A stretch of DNA of 64,000 bases from Camellia lanceoleosa (GCA_025200525.1 CM045758.1:162623040-162687039), one strand, 5' to 3'. Numbered from the stretch's first letter, positions 11,046 to 22,832 are shown. The notes: generated by a model from the letters alone, not told the origin. A program made the numbers and translations.

Positions 11046-12062
11046 TACCATTCTTTAAGATTTCCTACAAAGTTTTCCTCGGAAACAATTGCAAAACGAT
11101 TTATGTCATCTACACCATTGGAAATTTTATCCACTTCGGTCATATTGGCTTGAGTAAGCTTCTTGCTTGATCTTCCTTTGCCTTTGCGCTTGCTATGGCA
11201 ATCTGTGGCCCGATATCCCTTTTTGTCACAGATGTAACATTTTCCATTGAACTTGTACTTCTTAGTTTCCCCTCCTTTAGAGTCTTGTGCTGAACTTTCT
11301 CCCGAATACTTTTGTTTCTTTACTTTTGGAGCATGCTCCACCACATTTGCTTTAGACTCCATTAGATGCTTACTAGCCCGTTTCTTAGAACTGCTGTTGT
11401 TCTCCTCAATCCTCAAACGCACAATCAATTCCTCTAAAATCATTTCTTTGCATTTGTGTTTGAGGTAGTTTTTGAATTCCTTCCAACCTTGTGGTAATTT
11501 TTCAATTAGGGCAGTAACTTGGAAGGATTCACTGAGAGACATACCTTTTGCATGAATGTCATGCAGAATGAGTTAGAGATATTGAACTTGGCTGATCAAA
11601 GTCTTAGAAACAACCATCACAAAGTTCAGAAATTTGCCTACTATGAATTTCTTCGAACCAACATCTTCTATTTTGTATTTTTTCTTCAAAAACTCCTAAA
11701 GTTCCTTTGCTGTCTTGATAGGGCTGTAGATGTTATACAATGTGTTATCAAGTCCGTTCAAGATGCAGTTCCGGCAAAGGAAATCAACATGTTTCCAGGC
11801 ATCGATCGCAGTAACCACTTGTTGGTTCGTTTCATTCTCATTCAGAGTAGGAGCATTCTCACGGAGGAAATGTGTCAAGTTTAGAGTAATAAGATCGAAC
11901 AACATTTTCTGCTATCATTTTTTTAAATCAGTTCTTAAGAACTTCTCTAGCTTTTCACTGTGATTGACTGGCATAGTCACAAGAAAAAGAGGGGTTTGGA
12001 GCAATTGCAGTTGCTATACCAGTACTGGTTTGAACATTTGTTTGACCAGTTTCAGTAGCCAT
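11045..12062 (-). pseudogene. Ty1/copia gag (UBN2-type) with altered zinc knuckle
   Basis: The probable start is the ATG read from 12062 (M-A-T-E-T-G-Q-T). The capsid-like UBN2 region follows, including L-I-E-K-L-P-Q-G-W-K-E-F near 11500, then a Lys-rich stretch and the zinc knuckle C-Y-I-C-D-K-K-G-Y-R-A-T-D-C at about 11235. The His of the usual CX2CX4HX4C knuckle is Tyr here. Frame changes near 11990 and stops between 11545 and 11700 break the gene. It lies upstream of protease and integrase on the same strand, the normal gag-PR-IN-RT copia order. Confidence 0.88.
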
Positions 12063-13200
12063 GAATTCTAAATTATAAAACAAAATTATAATTAGAATTT
12101 TATACTACACATAAAATTTAAACCATAAATACAAAATTTAATTCTGTAAAAATAAAAGAACACGAATTGTAACTTTTATGTCCAATTAATTTGAAAATAA
12201 AATTTTATTTAAACAAATAAATTCCATATAGAAAAATATTTCTGTAACACTTTAAAAATTAAAATACTGAAAATAGAATTTTAATTAATGAAAACTCAGA
12301 AATTATTTCTGAAAATCAAAATTAATTTCTGACTAACTTCACAAATGAATATTCTGAAATTGTTAATGACAATCAGTATATTGCTACTAGTTGTCAAAGA
12401 AAATAAACAGTATATTACTACTATTTGTCAAATAGTATATTAATACTATTTTTATTTTCCAACCAGAATATTATTTTGTATAATCACAGAAAATAATTTC
12501 TGTAAGAAATAGAAAAGAAGAAAAGAAAACAAACGAAAAATTCTGTATAAACAGAATAATTCGAATTTGTCTTAAGATTGTTGGAACAATCTTCTGTGTA
12601 AAATAAATAACTTGAAACCAAATCAAACAAATAAAATTACTTACAAAATTTATTTACCGAAATGAATAAGTACAAAAAATGATCAAGTCGAATGTGTGAC
12701 ACTCTGTCCTTAAGACAGATTTGCCCGCTTCGGCGCTTACGGATAAATGGCATCTATTTTCCAGGATATAATGATCTACACAGATTGTAGTAGCACTCCA
12801 AATAATCTGTACAGTGAACTAGAACCAGTGTTCTATATTCTAAGAATTTTTTTCTAAAAAACTAGTATGAAGAATAATGCAAACGTAGAGCAAAAACAGG
12901 AAAAGAATTAATTTTCTCGATGTGAAAATCTGCTGGAATGATCCTGTATTTATAGGAAAGTTGGTGACTGTTTGGCAGATTCGAACAAGTATGATTTTGA
13001 GTTGAACAAGTGCAATTGAACCTAGACAGATACTGTATTCAAACTGAACAGATCTGCAAGAAAATGGAACCTATTCGGTGCAAACTGTTTAAATTGTTTG
13101 AACTTGTTGGAAATTGAACTAGAGGAGACACTTTTTGTACAAAAAATTTGAATTCAAATTTGGCACAAAATTTGAATTAATTTTGTTCAAAAAAAATAAG
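12063..13200 (-). mobile_element. Probable copia leader and 5' LTR
   Basis: AT-rich leader from 12063 to about 12650, then a region that fits an LTR with a TATA box on the minus strand (12947-12954). I could not identify the usual initiator-Met primer site (TGGTATCAGAGC on the minus strand) or a clean TG...CA pair, and the 3' LTR needed for comparison is not in the window. LTR ends are therefore a guess. Confidence 0.4.
12947..12954 (-). promoter_or_regulatory. TATA box of copia LTR
   Basis: The minus strand reads CCTATAAATACAGG. It sits about 0.9 kb upstream of the gag start on the same strand, a reasonable place for the LTR promoter. Confidence 0.5.
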
Positions 13201-14189
13201 GCTGTGTTTGGTTGTGCTATCCAAATGTAATTCCATCATTCTATTTGCGTTTCACGTTTGGATACAAGTTTCAAAATATAATTCCACCACATAGTTCAAA
13301 ATGCAACTCTACTTCCCGTTTGGCAGATTTTTCCGTTTTGTCTTCTCTACTTTGAAAGCTTCCAAACATACATATTCTCTCTCTTCGGTGGTGACCAAAA
13401 GGTTTTTCCACCATGTTTTTCTCACTCTCTTGGACCTAATATATTGGTAGTATCGATGGTGGATCTTACTAGTGAATTTTGAAATCATCTCCCAAAATTT
13501 CACCCAAATCTTCGTACCATCACCAAGAAAATGCTTCATTATCCACCGAATGAGAGAAGATGCTTTCTTATCCACCCAATTTAGCTTCACTGTTAAAATG
13601 CAAGAAAACATAGAAAAATAAAAAGATAAGAAAATCCTAAACACACCCCACCAGAGAGAATCAAAGGTCCACTAGATTTGAATTCCCAGTTCCTAAACAA
13701 AATTTTGATTTTTATCCTCTCAGCTACCAATCAAAAACCAGAAGGAGAAATGGACCAAAACCCCTAAACAAAGATTCCCAAAATTTAGAAATGATAGGTA
13801 TTACAGGTTGATTGGTCGGAAAACCCCCGGTTGACGTGGCGGTTGACCGGTGATGTACACTTGAGTAAATTTTCAGACTGAACTGTGATCTTAGGCTCTG
13901 ACCCTTATCTTTTACTGCTCTGTTTGGCTTCTTGTTTTACACTGAAATGTGCAAGCTTTGTTACAACTCACTAAATTTGTAAATTATAAACAGTTCAGTT
14001 TGGCTTTTCTTTCATACCGATAATTCGAACCAAATACACAAATCAAAATTTATTTTAAATCAGTAATTGAATGTTTATTCTAAAAGAAAAATTATTTCCT
14101 TTGTAATATTTTCAATTAAAAAAATGATTAATGCAATTTTTTTTATAATTAACTTTTTGAATTGAATTTTAAAAAGAGTTTGCTTAAGA
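13201..14189. other. Unassigned AT-rich stretch, possible MITE start
   Basis: It begins GGCTGTGTTTGGTTGTGC, a phrase common at ends of plant MITEs, but no matching inverted end was found. The minus-strand frame at 13309-13644 has no recognisable family. Nothing else supported. Confidence 0.3.
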
Positions 14190-14487
14190 GTTTTGATTAG
14201 AATTTTCAATAGAGTTTTGAGCAGTGTGTTTGGTTATGAGTTACAACAATTTGAAATAAGTTTTGAAAACTATTTCCTAAACTAATAGCTAAACAAATTT
14301 TCTTATTTCACAAGTCACATTAAACATTCAAAACTCAATTTCACATTCAACTCAAAACTCAATTCAAAACTCTTTTCAAAACTCATAATCAAACAAATTT
14401 TCCACACTTAAATCATAATTCCAAAATTCACAAACTCAAAATACAACTCAATTTTCAAATTATATTTAGAAAACTCTACCAAATACT
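14190..14487 (-). mobile_element. MITE-like repeat, family of 25588-25846
   Basis: The minus strand from 14487 (TTTGGTAGAGTTTTCTAAAT) follows the element at 25588-25846 for more than 200 bases: shared blocks include ATAATTTGAAAATTGAGTTG-like, TTTTGAGTTTGTGA, GGAATTATGATTT and AACCAAACACAC. The far end near 14190 is not sharply defined. Non-coding. Confidence 0.7.
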
Positions 14488-16079
14488 ACCTACTTTTCTC
14501 GCAAGAATTTTTGAAAGAAATTCAAATAGATTTTGTCCAAAAAATTAATATTAGGACCGACCTGCACTCGCGCTCGACACAGCCGAATGGACATGCATGT
14601 GTTGGTTTGAGCCAAAGCTCATTTTGTCCATAACTCATTCCTTCTACAAACTTGGGGTGCCCCTTGGGGCCCAACCAAAGTTTATCCACTTAAGAGCTTA
14701 TAAAAAGATACAAGCTCTTTTCAAGTTTCAATGTGGGACAACCATTTTAAGGTAACCCACATTTTGATTCTTTAATTTCCTTTTCTATGAATCCAAAAAC
14801 GACGTCAAGTTTCCATTCACTCATAAATGGTTTTGACGAACCGTTTTTACCATGTGACTTGCCATGCGATAAGGAACATGTCACCTCTTTGGACTCACTC
14901 CAAAAAACGTGTGGGCCCCACTCAAATTTGGGCTCAAAGTTGGCCCAAAATAAGCATATAAAAAAATCATAATTCCAACAGATGATGAGGACGTTACCTC
15001 CACAATCCATTCCAATACTAGACTTCGTAAAGCTATAAGAATAAAAGAATTGAATGATGTAAGGACAAGGCTTTTTGAGATGAAAAATGAAATTCATGAC
15101 CATGGTAGAAGGCTTCAAAGGATGAAAAAGAATTTCAAAGCGATGATTTATGTGATTGTATTTTGTATCATTTTGTACTTTATAATGTAAATTACAGATT
15201 GTTAGTTTTTGGAAAATTTGATGAATGTAATTATAGATTTAATGGACATGATGGATGGTGGGTATCTGTTAGCTCTCAAATGTTATCATGAATTGAATGT
15301 GGTATTGGGTATATGTTAGCTCTTGAATGTTATCATGAATTGAATGTGGTATTGTTATGGATTGGGGATTTATGTTGTCACTTTCAATTCTCACAGGTAT
15401 ATGTTGTCACTTTCAATACTATAATAGCATTTGGGACAATCGTGGTGTTGTTGGACTTTAAAATTGAATGAAAAATTCAATGCAGCTGGACTATACATTT
15501 GAATGAAAATTCAATGTTTTGATGTTGCTGCTGGACTAATATGTATTTATACAAAACAAGCAATGTTGTCACTGTTAGAAAAGCAATGCAGCAGGTTAAA
15601 TTTGAAAAGCAATGTTGTGATGCTGCTAGACTAGTGTTAAGTACAAATTGATCCTCATCTTTCATAAGAGTCACATGACATACAATAGTCGCTTGAATTT
15701 TACTTGAGCTGCTTTATATTTTGTATTAGTGTAGGCTGTACGAAATTACTTCTTAAACTCATATATCGTTAAGCAATCATATTATTTATTTTAAAATTTA
15801 AAACAATGATTTCAAACCATTGGAGCCAGCTCATTTCAGGCTAACCAGTAAGATTGACAATTATAAGAGTAATGATTGGTCCACAACAAATCCTTCCCCC
15901 AATGGCCCCAATAATTATACTCCAATTGATAAGTTATCATATGATCAATGGTGAAGAGCCCCCAGGTGCAATAATGGTAAGTGTCAAAGTAGGTGGTCAG
16001 ATAGTGAATATAATGTATAAGGGTTTCAGAGATTAAATTTTTTTATTTTTAAAAGTATAAATTTTTTATTACAAAATAC
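14488..16079. other. AT-rich spacer with small 47-bp duplication
   Basis: No gene recognised. At 15262-15355 the block TGTTAGCTCT..AATGTTATCATGAATTGAATGTGGTATTG occurs twice, 47 bases apart. Short open frames at 14747-15118 (minus) and 15854-16036 (plus) show no domain. Confidence 0.4.
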
Positions 16080-16354
16080 TTGGGGATTAATTTTAATTGT
16101 TTTGAAGATAGTCATTAAAAGATTGTGTTAAAAAGCTAAAAAAGATTTTAGGGACAAAATTTTGAAAATGTCTCTACTAAATGCACTTTTATAGACAAAA
16201 TAACTTGGTCCTAAAAAGTTAGTAATTCATCACTAAATGTCTAATTTTATTACTAAAAATAAAATAATAACACTTTTGGCAATAAAAATATTTTGTGCCT
16301 AAAAAATGATTTTGTTCTTAAATTTTTATCTTTAAAATCTTAATTTCTTGTAGT
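16080..16354. repeat. Dispersed repeat related to 42060-42290
   Basis: Blocks such as CACTAAATGTCTAATTTTATTACTAAAAAT here match CATTAAATGTCCAATTTCGTCACTAAAAAT near 42165, followed in both by ATAATAA...CA and AAAATATTT(T/C)GT. It ends TTCTTGTAGTG, the same phrase as the CACTA ends, but no CACTACAAG start was seen upstream, so it may be a truncated CACTA-type MITE. Confidence 0.6.
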
Positions 16355-17378
16355 GAGCCAACAGTAAATTTAGAATTGATATTTTAAAATTTTCAATTAT
16401 TACTCAAATTTAAAAGGGAAAGAAATCTTTGTTTACCTGAGGAAAAATATTACATATAATCTTATTTATTATTTCATTTTTTTCACACACAATTTAATGG
16501 GGTCCACTTGCATTTATGAATGTGGATCCCATTACTTTGTATCTAGAAACGAGAAAAGAAAAATATTATGTATCACAAATATTGTACTAAATATTCTATC
16601 AAATCTCTCACGTGGGGTGAGACTCGCACAAATTCACGTGTGTGGGTCCCACACCCATGTGATAATATTTGGTGTAATATTTGAGGTCCGTAGCATTACT
16701 CACGAGAAAAAGGAGTTTTGATTTGCTAAAGTTTAATATCTCAAATTTATGAGTGAAGTTGATGCATTATGAGACTAATTTGTACTTGTATCAATAATCT
16801 AAACCATTCATCTCATATGACAAGTTCAAAAGAACATGTTTACAAAAAATTAGATTAATAATATATAAGTAATCACATGATCAAATCACATATATATTAT
16901 AACACATGAACGGTCTATTCTTAAAAATACATAAGCCATATAGATAAAAATGGTCTAATAATATAACAATTGATGTTAAATTAACTTTTTATATGAATAA
17001 TTTTCTTAATTAATTCTATATTATAAATAGTTTATATCACCAAAAAGAGTCCAACTTAGTTCAATAATGGATTAATTTCATTATAAATTTGATATCTTTA
17101 AATTTAACAAATCCAAACTCTGAGAAAAAAAAGAAAGAAATATAATTATATATAGCATTGCTCTTATATGAGATATGATTTTGATTGTGGAGATTATTTG
17201 ATTTGAAACACACAACATGTTATGAAATACACTCCAATTAAAAAAACTTATTTGATATTCTTAGAATACTATGTAGTTATGCCACTTATTAATCACCAAA
17301 TATTATGTTTTACTATTCTCTTATGTGCCAATACAAAATTATAAATTTCACTCACTTTACAAATCATAACATTTTTGA
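16355..17378. other. AT-rich spacer
   Basis: No gene, RNA or transposon end recognised. One short palindromic-looking phrase (GTGTGGGTCCCACACC near 16640) is present. Nothing further supported. Confidence 0.3.
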
Positions 17379-17386
17379 AACATCAC

Positions 17387-17860
17387 TAGGGGTATAAATT
17401 TGGCGCGGCGCGGCCCATGTTGAACCCGCGGGCTCTCACCAAAATTCAGGCCAGCTCGGCTCACAGGTCAGAAAATTAGGCCTAGGCTCAAGTCGAGATC
17501 TAAAGGTGTTCGGGCCTTGGGCGGGCCGGTGGGCCCTGTGCCTGAGCTTAGGTTTAGGGCGGGCTTGAATAAATATTTTTGTTTTCTTTATTTTTTTTAT
17601 CAAAATTTTATTATTTTTTACTAAAAAACACACTGGGTCTCGGGTGGGGCAGGCCTCGGACCGACCTTGAGCGGGCCAACGGGTCGGATTGCAAGCCAGA
17701 CCATGCGGGTTGAGTTTCAAAATGATGGTTTAGGCCCTAACCCAGGGTCTAGGGTTGGGTGAGGGCCCGGGCCCAAATAGGCCTAAACGAGCCTGACTCA
17801 CCCCAAGCCACAAATAGACTTCGGGCCACCCATGAATTGTGAGCCATTTTTACATTTCTA
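17387..17860. mobile_element. Short GC-rich hAT-type element, TSD AACATCAC
   Basis: The element starts TAGGGGTATAAATTTGGC and ends GCCATTTTTACATTTCTA, imperfect inverted ends. It is flanked by a perfect 8-bp direct repeat AACATCAC at 17379-17386 and 17861-17868, the target-site size of hAT transposons. It is 474 bp, strikingly GC-rich against AT-rich flanks, and has no transposase, so it is non-autonomous. The minus-strand open frame inside it (17436-17720) reflects base composition. Confidence 0.88.
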
Positions 17861-17868
17861 AACATCAC

Positions 17869-18428
17869 CTAATTATGCTCCAGTACTAATTTTCCATGGA
17901 GCTCAAGAAAATGTAAAACACACCACGGGAAGCTCAAACAAGCAACAATGCTTGTCCACACCTGGCACAAAAATGAACTACGTCACGTGGCTTAGAATTC
18001 ATCTTTGGATACAATCAGGATTTTTTGCAAGACTTGTGACTTATATGAGATGCCATGGTTTAATTAAAATGGGAAATCACTGAACAGTGGGGTAAGAAAA
18101 AAAAATTACATTCATCTTTTTTTAAATTAAAAAAATAGAGTTAATCTAATATTTTCAATAGAATTATATTATGTGAATTAAAATTTCAGTGAAGATCAAT
18201 ACAATTATATTAAAATTATTAAATTAATTATATTTTCTCAAAATTTTAAAAGAAGTGAGTATATTTTATTTTAAAAAATCACAAAAACATAGAGGGGCAC
18301 AATCCCCATCCTGTTTGCGCTGCACGTTATCTCAAAATGACTTGCACCTCCCATATTTTGTTAAATTTTTTTTTTTGGACCTACATCGTGAATTGTGATT
18401 CCCTAATAAAAAGAGCAATTTTTTAAAG
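17869..18428. other. AT-rich spacer
   Basis: No gene or repeat recognised. Confidence 0.3.
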
Positions 18429-18599
18429 AAAATTTATTTGAAAATTCTCTGTCAAGTACTTTTATTCTAATTAGTCTATAATATATTTTTATATTTTAAT
18501 AAATTTTATTATTTAGACATTTGATTTATCAAATTTGATTTATTATATTTAATGTATTTTATGAATAATTTTATCTTTACAAATATTTTTTTGAACTAT
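18429..18599. repeat. Host tandem repeat, copy A, left half
   Basis: Aligns with 29250-29420: shared phrases include CAAGTACTT.TATTC.AATTAGTCTA, ATTATTT..ACATTTGATT and TTATGAA.AATTTTA.C.TTACAAATATTTTTTGAA. It stops at the TAT target site of CACTA-1 and resumes at 28860. Confidence 0.8.
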
Positions 18600-18617
18600 C
18601 ACTACAAGAATTCACAC

Positions 18618-19145
18618 TTTTGGCAACAAAAAAATTGGTCGCTAAAAGTCTATTTTTGGTAGGCAAAAGTTATCCGCGACCAATTTTTTTAGTCGTTACT
18701 TTGGTCGCCAATTGAGGGTCGGCAAAAGTAATTCGCGACCAAAATTTTGATTGGTCGGCAAAAGTCAAATTTGCCAACTAAATTTTTGGTCGCTAAATAT
18801 TTAATTACTGCGACTAATTCATTTTGTCGCTAAAACACTTTAGTCGCGAAAAGTGATATTTTCCCGACCAAATATCTTAGTCGCCAATTGACACATTTCA
18901 CGACCAAAAAATTTGGTCGCCAATTATCACATTCAACAACCAAAAAATTTGGTCGCCATTTGTTACTTTTCGCGACCAAAACTTTTGGTCGGCAAAAGTG
19001 AGTTTCCACGACCAAGAGTTGTTTTGGTCGGCAATAGATTTATTTTTTGCGACCAAAACTCTTGGTCGGCAATTGTCATTTTTTGCGAAAAAAATTTTTT
19101 TTGGATGTCGCGACTAATAAATTGGTCGCCAAAGCAGGAAAACAA
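18618..19145. repeat. CACTA-1 left subterminal repeats
   Basis: More than a dozen copies in both orientations of GGTCG(C/G)(C/T)AA and CGACCAAAA words, spaced about 30-50 bases. In CACTA elements such subterminal arrays bind the element's own transposition proteins; that role is inferred. Short open frames here are repeat artefacts. Confidence 0.88.
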
Positions 19146-19339
19146 TACACCTGTAATTCCTAATAATTCATTCGATCCATAATAAACCTATAATTTTAAA
19201 GCATCATTCAAATTAACTGAATCATTAACATTCGACACAATACAACTATTCTAAGTTTTCATTCACAAGTCACATCCATCTAGCATAACAATTTGAAACA
19301 CAACTTGATGAAACCCAATTAAATATTTGCAATAACATT

Positions 19340-19552
19340 GCAGAGCTCGTGCATAAAGAACGGCAGTGTCAACTGGTGTTGGTTTGGAGAGAAGCTAACA
19401 GATGCGCAGATCTATTGGCCAAGGAAGCTATTTCCTCATCTATCAATCAGGTTGCAAATACTGAGATAACAGCCCCTCTTTTAGTTGTTTTTGTTTCCCA
19501 TTTTTTTTTTGGCTCTGGCCATCCAATGTCTAAAAAAAATTCTCAATCCTGA
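19340..19552 (+). pseudogene. RNase H-like (RVT_3) fragment
   Basis: The plus strand encodes L-V-W-R-E-A-N-R-C-A-D-L-L-A-K-E-A, the C-terminal signature of the RNase H-like domain found in plant LINE-type and related reverse transcriptase proteins; the Asp of C-A-D is a catalytic position. Only about 40 residues resemble the family. Probably a fragment captured or inserted within CACTA-1. Confidence 0.65.
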
Positions 19553-19807
19553 GTTGAACAGTTCCTTTTCTCCTTCAAATATCCTCATCACAAAATGCGA
19601 GGAAAAACAAGGTTTAATAGTTTTGGTCTGTGTCCTACAATGCTTTTAATTGTTCCACAGCTAAGTATATAAAAAATGAATTTTTTTTTTTTAACTTTCC
19701 TACAAATAAGGCATCAAAAAACAGTCCAGTTGTATGTTATCTAGATTGCAATCTGGACAGCACATCCAGCAAAAGGGAAAAAACAATGTTCTTTAAAAGC
19801 GTCATAC

Positions 19808-19969
19808 CTGTTGAGGGTACTGCGCGTAACCAGGGTATGCACCATATGCATATAATGAAGGATCATGTGTAGTCCCATAACCATAGGCACCATAACCTTG
19901 TCCGTAACCATAATAGGTGCTGCTCCATTGACTTGGATTTGCTTGCTGACTCCAGACACCAGGTAATTC
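19808..19969 (-). pseudogene. RBP45/RBP47-like exon, C-terminal Gly/Tyr-rich part
   Basis: A 54-codon in-frame exon on the minus strand bounded by TTGTAG before and GTATGAC after, i.e. canonical splice signals. It encodes W-S-Q-Q-A-N-P-S-Q-W followed by a Tyr/Gly-rich Y-Y-G-Y-G-Q-G-Y-G-A-Y and Y-P-G-Y-A-Q-Y-P-Q-Q, typical of the tail of plant RBP45/RBP47 poly(A)-RNA-binding proteins. It is the furthest downstream exon found; the terminal exon was not recognised. Confidence 0.88.
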
Positions 19970-20264
19970 CTACAACATAGTATTAAAAAATTGTATAGTA
20001 ATTAGCATAAACTGAATATTCTTTTAGAGACCAGAAACATCATTTGGCAAAAAGAAAGAGTCTTTTCAATTACACCTCATTACATACCAATCATGACTGC
20101 CAAACAACAGTCAAATCAAGAAGATGTCAATACCTTTATGAAAATCATGAACCTCAATAATGTCCTTTCTGGCTTTGACATAGAGCATCAAATTTAAAGC
20201 AACAGTAGGAAAGGATAAATTCTTCTGGCTGAATCTCTCATAGAGACAATCCTAGAAAGAGCAA

Positions 20265-20902
20265 TGTAGCAGAACAAAATTTTCAAAATTTTTATATTTA
20301 TATTTTTATTATTTTGCTATTAGATTTTGACTATGACTTTGTTACATAGTCTAGAATTTTTAGTTTCTTGTTCTCTTAGATTTCTTAGTTTGTATTAACT
20401 TAAGTTTCCTAGTTTATATTAGAGTTACTTATTCTACAAGTATTAGGTTTAGTTCAATATAAATACATGCGTAAGTGATGTTGTGCCTGCTCTAATCTAT
20501 ACTTACTAAACTACGCAATTACTGGTCTATACATTGATTTTCAAAAAGTCTTTGATGCCATGTTTGAAGCCTCATCCCACCCATCCTGTACATCAAAATT
20601 TGGAAAGAAAACCAACCCAATCAAGCACCCTCATCCCGTACAGCCCAACCTAGTCAAGCTCATAGATTTCACACTAGCGAGAATAAAAGATGAAACTTTG
20701 CTCAACTGACATAGGAGCCTACAGGCATGAGTAACTTATTCTTTTAATCAACATTATTTTCAAAGAGTTTCTGTTTTATTTTCCTTGTGGATTCAAGGTT
20801 GTTCCTGTGGATTCAATAAATCACATCTAATCTAAAATGATATCAAGCCCATGTTGTCTGCTAGAACAATAATTAGTTCCTTCCTCCATTACCACTGTGT
20901 CA
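20265..20902 (+). repeat. 5' LTR of small element
   Basis: 638 bp against 352 bp for the partner at 22014-22365. Both share TTTCCTAGTTTATATTAGA-like, TATTAGGTTTAG, AATAAATACATGC and GGATTCAAGGTTGTTC blocks. The extra sequence at about 20475-20725 is an insertion in this copy. Confidence 0.8.
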
Positions 20903-20904
20903 AT

Positions 20905-20919
20905 TGGTGTCAGAACGAG
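20905..20919 (+). promoter_or_regulatory. Primer-binding-site-like sequence
   Basis: TTGGTGTCAGAACGAGG two bases after the left LTR resembles the initiator-Met tRNA primer site TGGTATCAGAGC with changes. Confidence 0.6.
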
Positions 20920-20939
20920 GTCTTCCCCAAGGGGCAGTT

Positions 20940-21430
20940 CATAACCATGGTTGCCTTCGGACAGGTCGTAACCCAAGCTCATGGACTTTTCTTATGATCA
21001 AGATTATAGGTATTATGAAAATTTACCTAAATTTAGTGGTGGTGAATATTTTAAGATATTCTAGATTGGATACTAGATATATATATATTGAAAATATGAA
21101 AATTCCAAACAAATAAAAGTAGAGGTATGTATGTGTTATTAAAGCTTACAGGTCCTGCACTTTGGTGATAGTTAGATTTGCAATCATCAAGAGAGCAACA
21201 AGGCAAGGTGCGTATTCGTTCATGGTCAAGAATGAAAAGGCATATAATGGAGAATTTTTTGCCATGGAATTATGAGCAATTATTGGAGGAAAAATACAAG
21301 CCTAAGCACCATACTATTAATACTTATGTCGAAACTATCCTTGAAGGGCTCACGTTTGAAGACAAATCTATATTGTCTCGTGTCCAAGAAATAAATGAAG
21401 AAAAAGTCTTGAAAGTATACCAATAAAAAA
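20940..21430 (+). pseudogene. Gypsy-type gag fragment
   Basis: Translation across frames gives Y-Y-E-N-L-P-K-F-S-G-G-E-Y-F, then W-X-Q-L-Q-S-S-R-E-Q-Q-G-K-V-R-I-R-S-W and F-L-P-W-N-Y-E-Q-L-L, in the order of a plant Ty3/gypsy capsid (retrotransposon gag) domain. The 21178-21426 part is open but frameshifts separate the blocks. No pol follows. Confidence 0.75.
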
Positions 21431-22013
21431 TCCAAGACATTATTGCAAAAGTTGGAAGTCTTGTTACAGAAAGTGAAGATTCGTCAAACAAAAAAAAAAA
21501 TTGTCAAATTGCAAGATGAGATCAAATTATGTAGTTCAAATTATTCACCAACTGATGGCTTAATAACAGAGGAAAATCGGAGGGCTACCACAGCACAGAA
21601 GTTTGTTCTTGTATTATTGGGCAGTGCAATTAAAAACAAAGGTGTGCAACCACTTTTTGACTATGCTCTTAGTTATTTTCCTTGTCCTACTAAAGTGTAC
21701 GACCTTGACCGAACTAATGAAAAGAAGGGTTTTTAAGAAGATGCCAAAATTCCTTGCTTAAGTAATTTAAGAATTCAAGGGATTGTTATTTCCTAAAAGA
21801 ACTAAGAGAGAATGCACATAGATGGGAGCAAGTATCCTTTATGTGACATATCCATTCAACAATCATCCCAAGAGGAGTTACACTTTTTCAAAGTCAAGTA
21901 TGTGAAAAGATTATCCTTAACTATAAGATAGATGCAGACAAGCTCAAACGTATGAAGTTTCGATTCATAGTAAATCTAGGGTGAGGTTTTTTTTTCCTAA
22001 AGGGAGAGAATGA

Positions 22014-22365
22014 TGTAAAACAAGAGTTTCAAACTTTTTATATTTTTATTATTTCGGAATTAATTTTGACTAGGATTATTCTCTTAGATTTCCTAGTTTG
22101 TAATAATTTAAAGTTCCCTAGTTTATTTTAGAATTATTTATTCTACATGTATTAGGTTTAGGTTATAATAAATACATGCCTAAAGACTACGGCATGAGTT
22201 ACTTATTCATTCAATCAATATTATTTTCATATTCTTTTTTATTTTCCTTGTCGATTCAAGGTTGTTCTTGTGGATTTAATGAATCATGTCTACTAGAATG
22301 ATATCTAGTCCTTGTTTCATCTCCTAGAACGATATGTAGTTCCTTCCTCCATTACTGCCATGTCA
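22014..22365 (+). repeat. 3' LTR of small element
   Basis: 352 bp, preceded by the purine tract at about 21999-22011. It matches the left LTR apart from the left copy's internal insertion and scattered substitutions. Confidence 0.8.
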
Positions 22366-22402
22366 ATATACTATACTACAGCAGTCTAAAAAGAAGATTC
22401 AC

Positions 22403-22499
22403 CTGTTTAGCTGTTGGACTCCTGCCCCAAGAAAGGTGGACCGCTTGTTGACCAATCATTGTTCCCTGCATCCTTTGGATTGCTTCTTCAGCAGATGCC
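22403..22499 (-). pseudogene. RBP45/RBP47-like exon, end of RRM3
   Basis: The minus strand reads TGTGCAG then an exon encoding A-S-A-E-E-A-I-Q-R-M-Q-G-T-M-I-G-Q-Q and L-S-W-G-R-S-P-T-A-K-Q, then GTGAATC, so splice signals are intact. This is the second half of the third RNA-recognition motif of RBP45/RBP47 proteins. It is followed downstream by the intron holding the small LTR element. Confidence 0.92.
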
Positions 22500-22832
22500 C
22501 TGCACAAAGAAATATAAAGCAATATGATAAGACAATAAATAGGGAGGTAAAATAAGTGGGAGTACGTAAAGTTTATGCAATAAAGCAAGATATCATGGGA
22601 AAAATGGACAAGAGACCATAAAGTCGCCAACTTAACTCAATTACCATATGGTCAAATTAAACAGAATATAAATCCATCCCCATCCTAGAGAGAGAGAGAG
22701 AGAGGAGATAAGTAAAGGGAAAAAAAATGTTTCGATGGGAGAGAACATAAATCAAGACATCTCTCATATTTTCAACTTATCGTATTAAATTTTTCCAACA
22801 ATTCAAATAGAAATTCCACAAGCCTGACGAAC

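Larger units (their letters stand above)
20265..22365 (+). mobile_element. Small non-autonomous LTR retrotransposon in an RBP45-like intron
   Basis: Two direct repeats that start TGTA and end TGTCA (20265-20902 and 22014-22365) flank an internal region with a primer-site-like GGTGTCAGAACGAGG right after the left repeat and a purine tract AAAGGGAGAGAA before the right one. Inside is only a decayed gypsy-type gag fragment. It sits in the intron between two RBP45-like exons within CACTA-1. No clear 5-bp target duplication was found, so the ends carry some doubt. Confidence 0.8.

Noticed and set aside
12063..13200. Exact copia 5' LTR and primer site
   Set aside because: No TGGTATCAGAGC-like site or TG...CA pair could be confirmed, and the partner LTR is outside the window.
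17436..17720. Minus-strand 94-codon frame rich in Arg and Pro
   Set aside because: Lies entirely in the GC-rich hAT-type element and reflects its composition.
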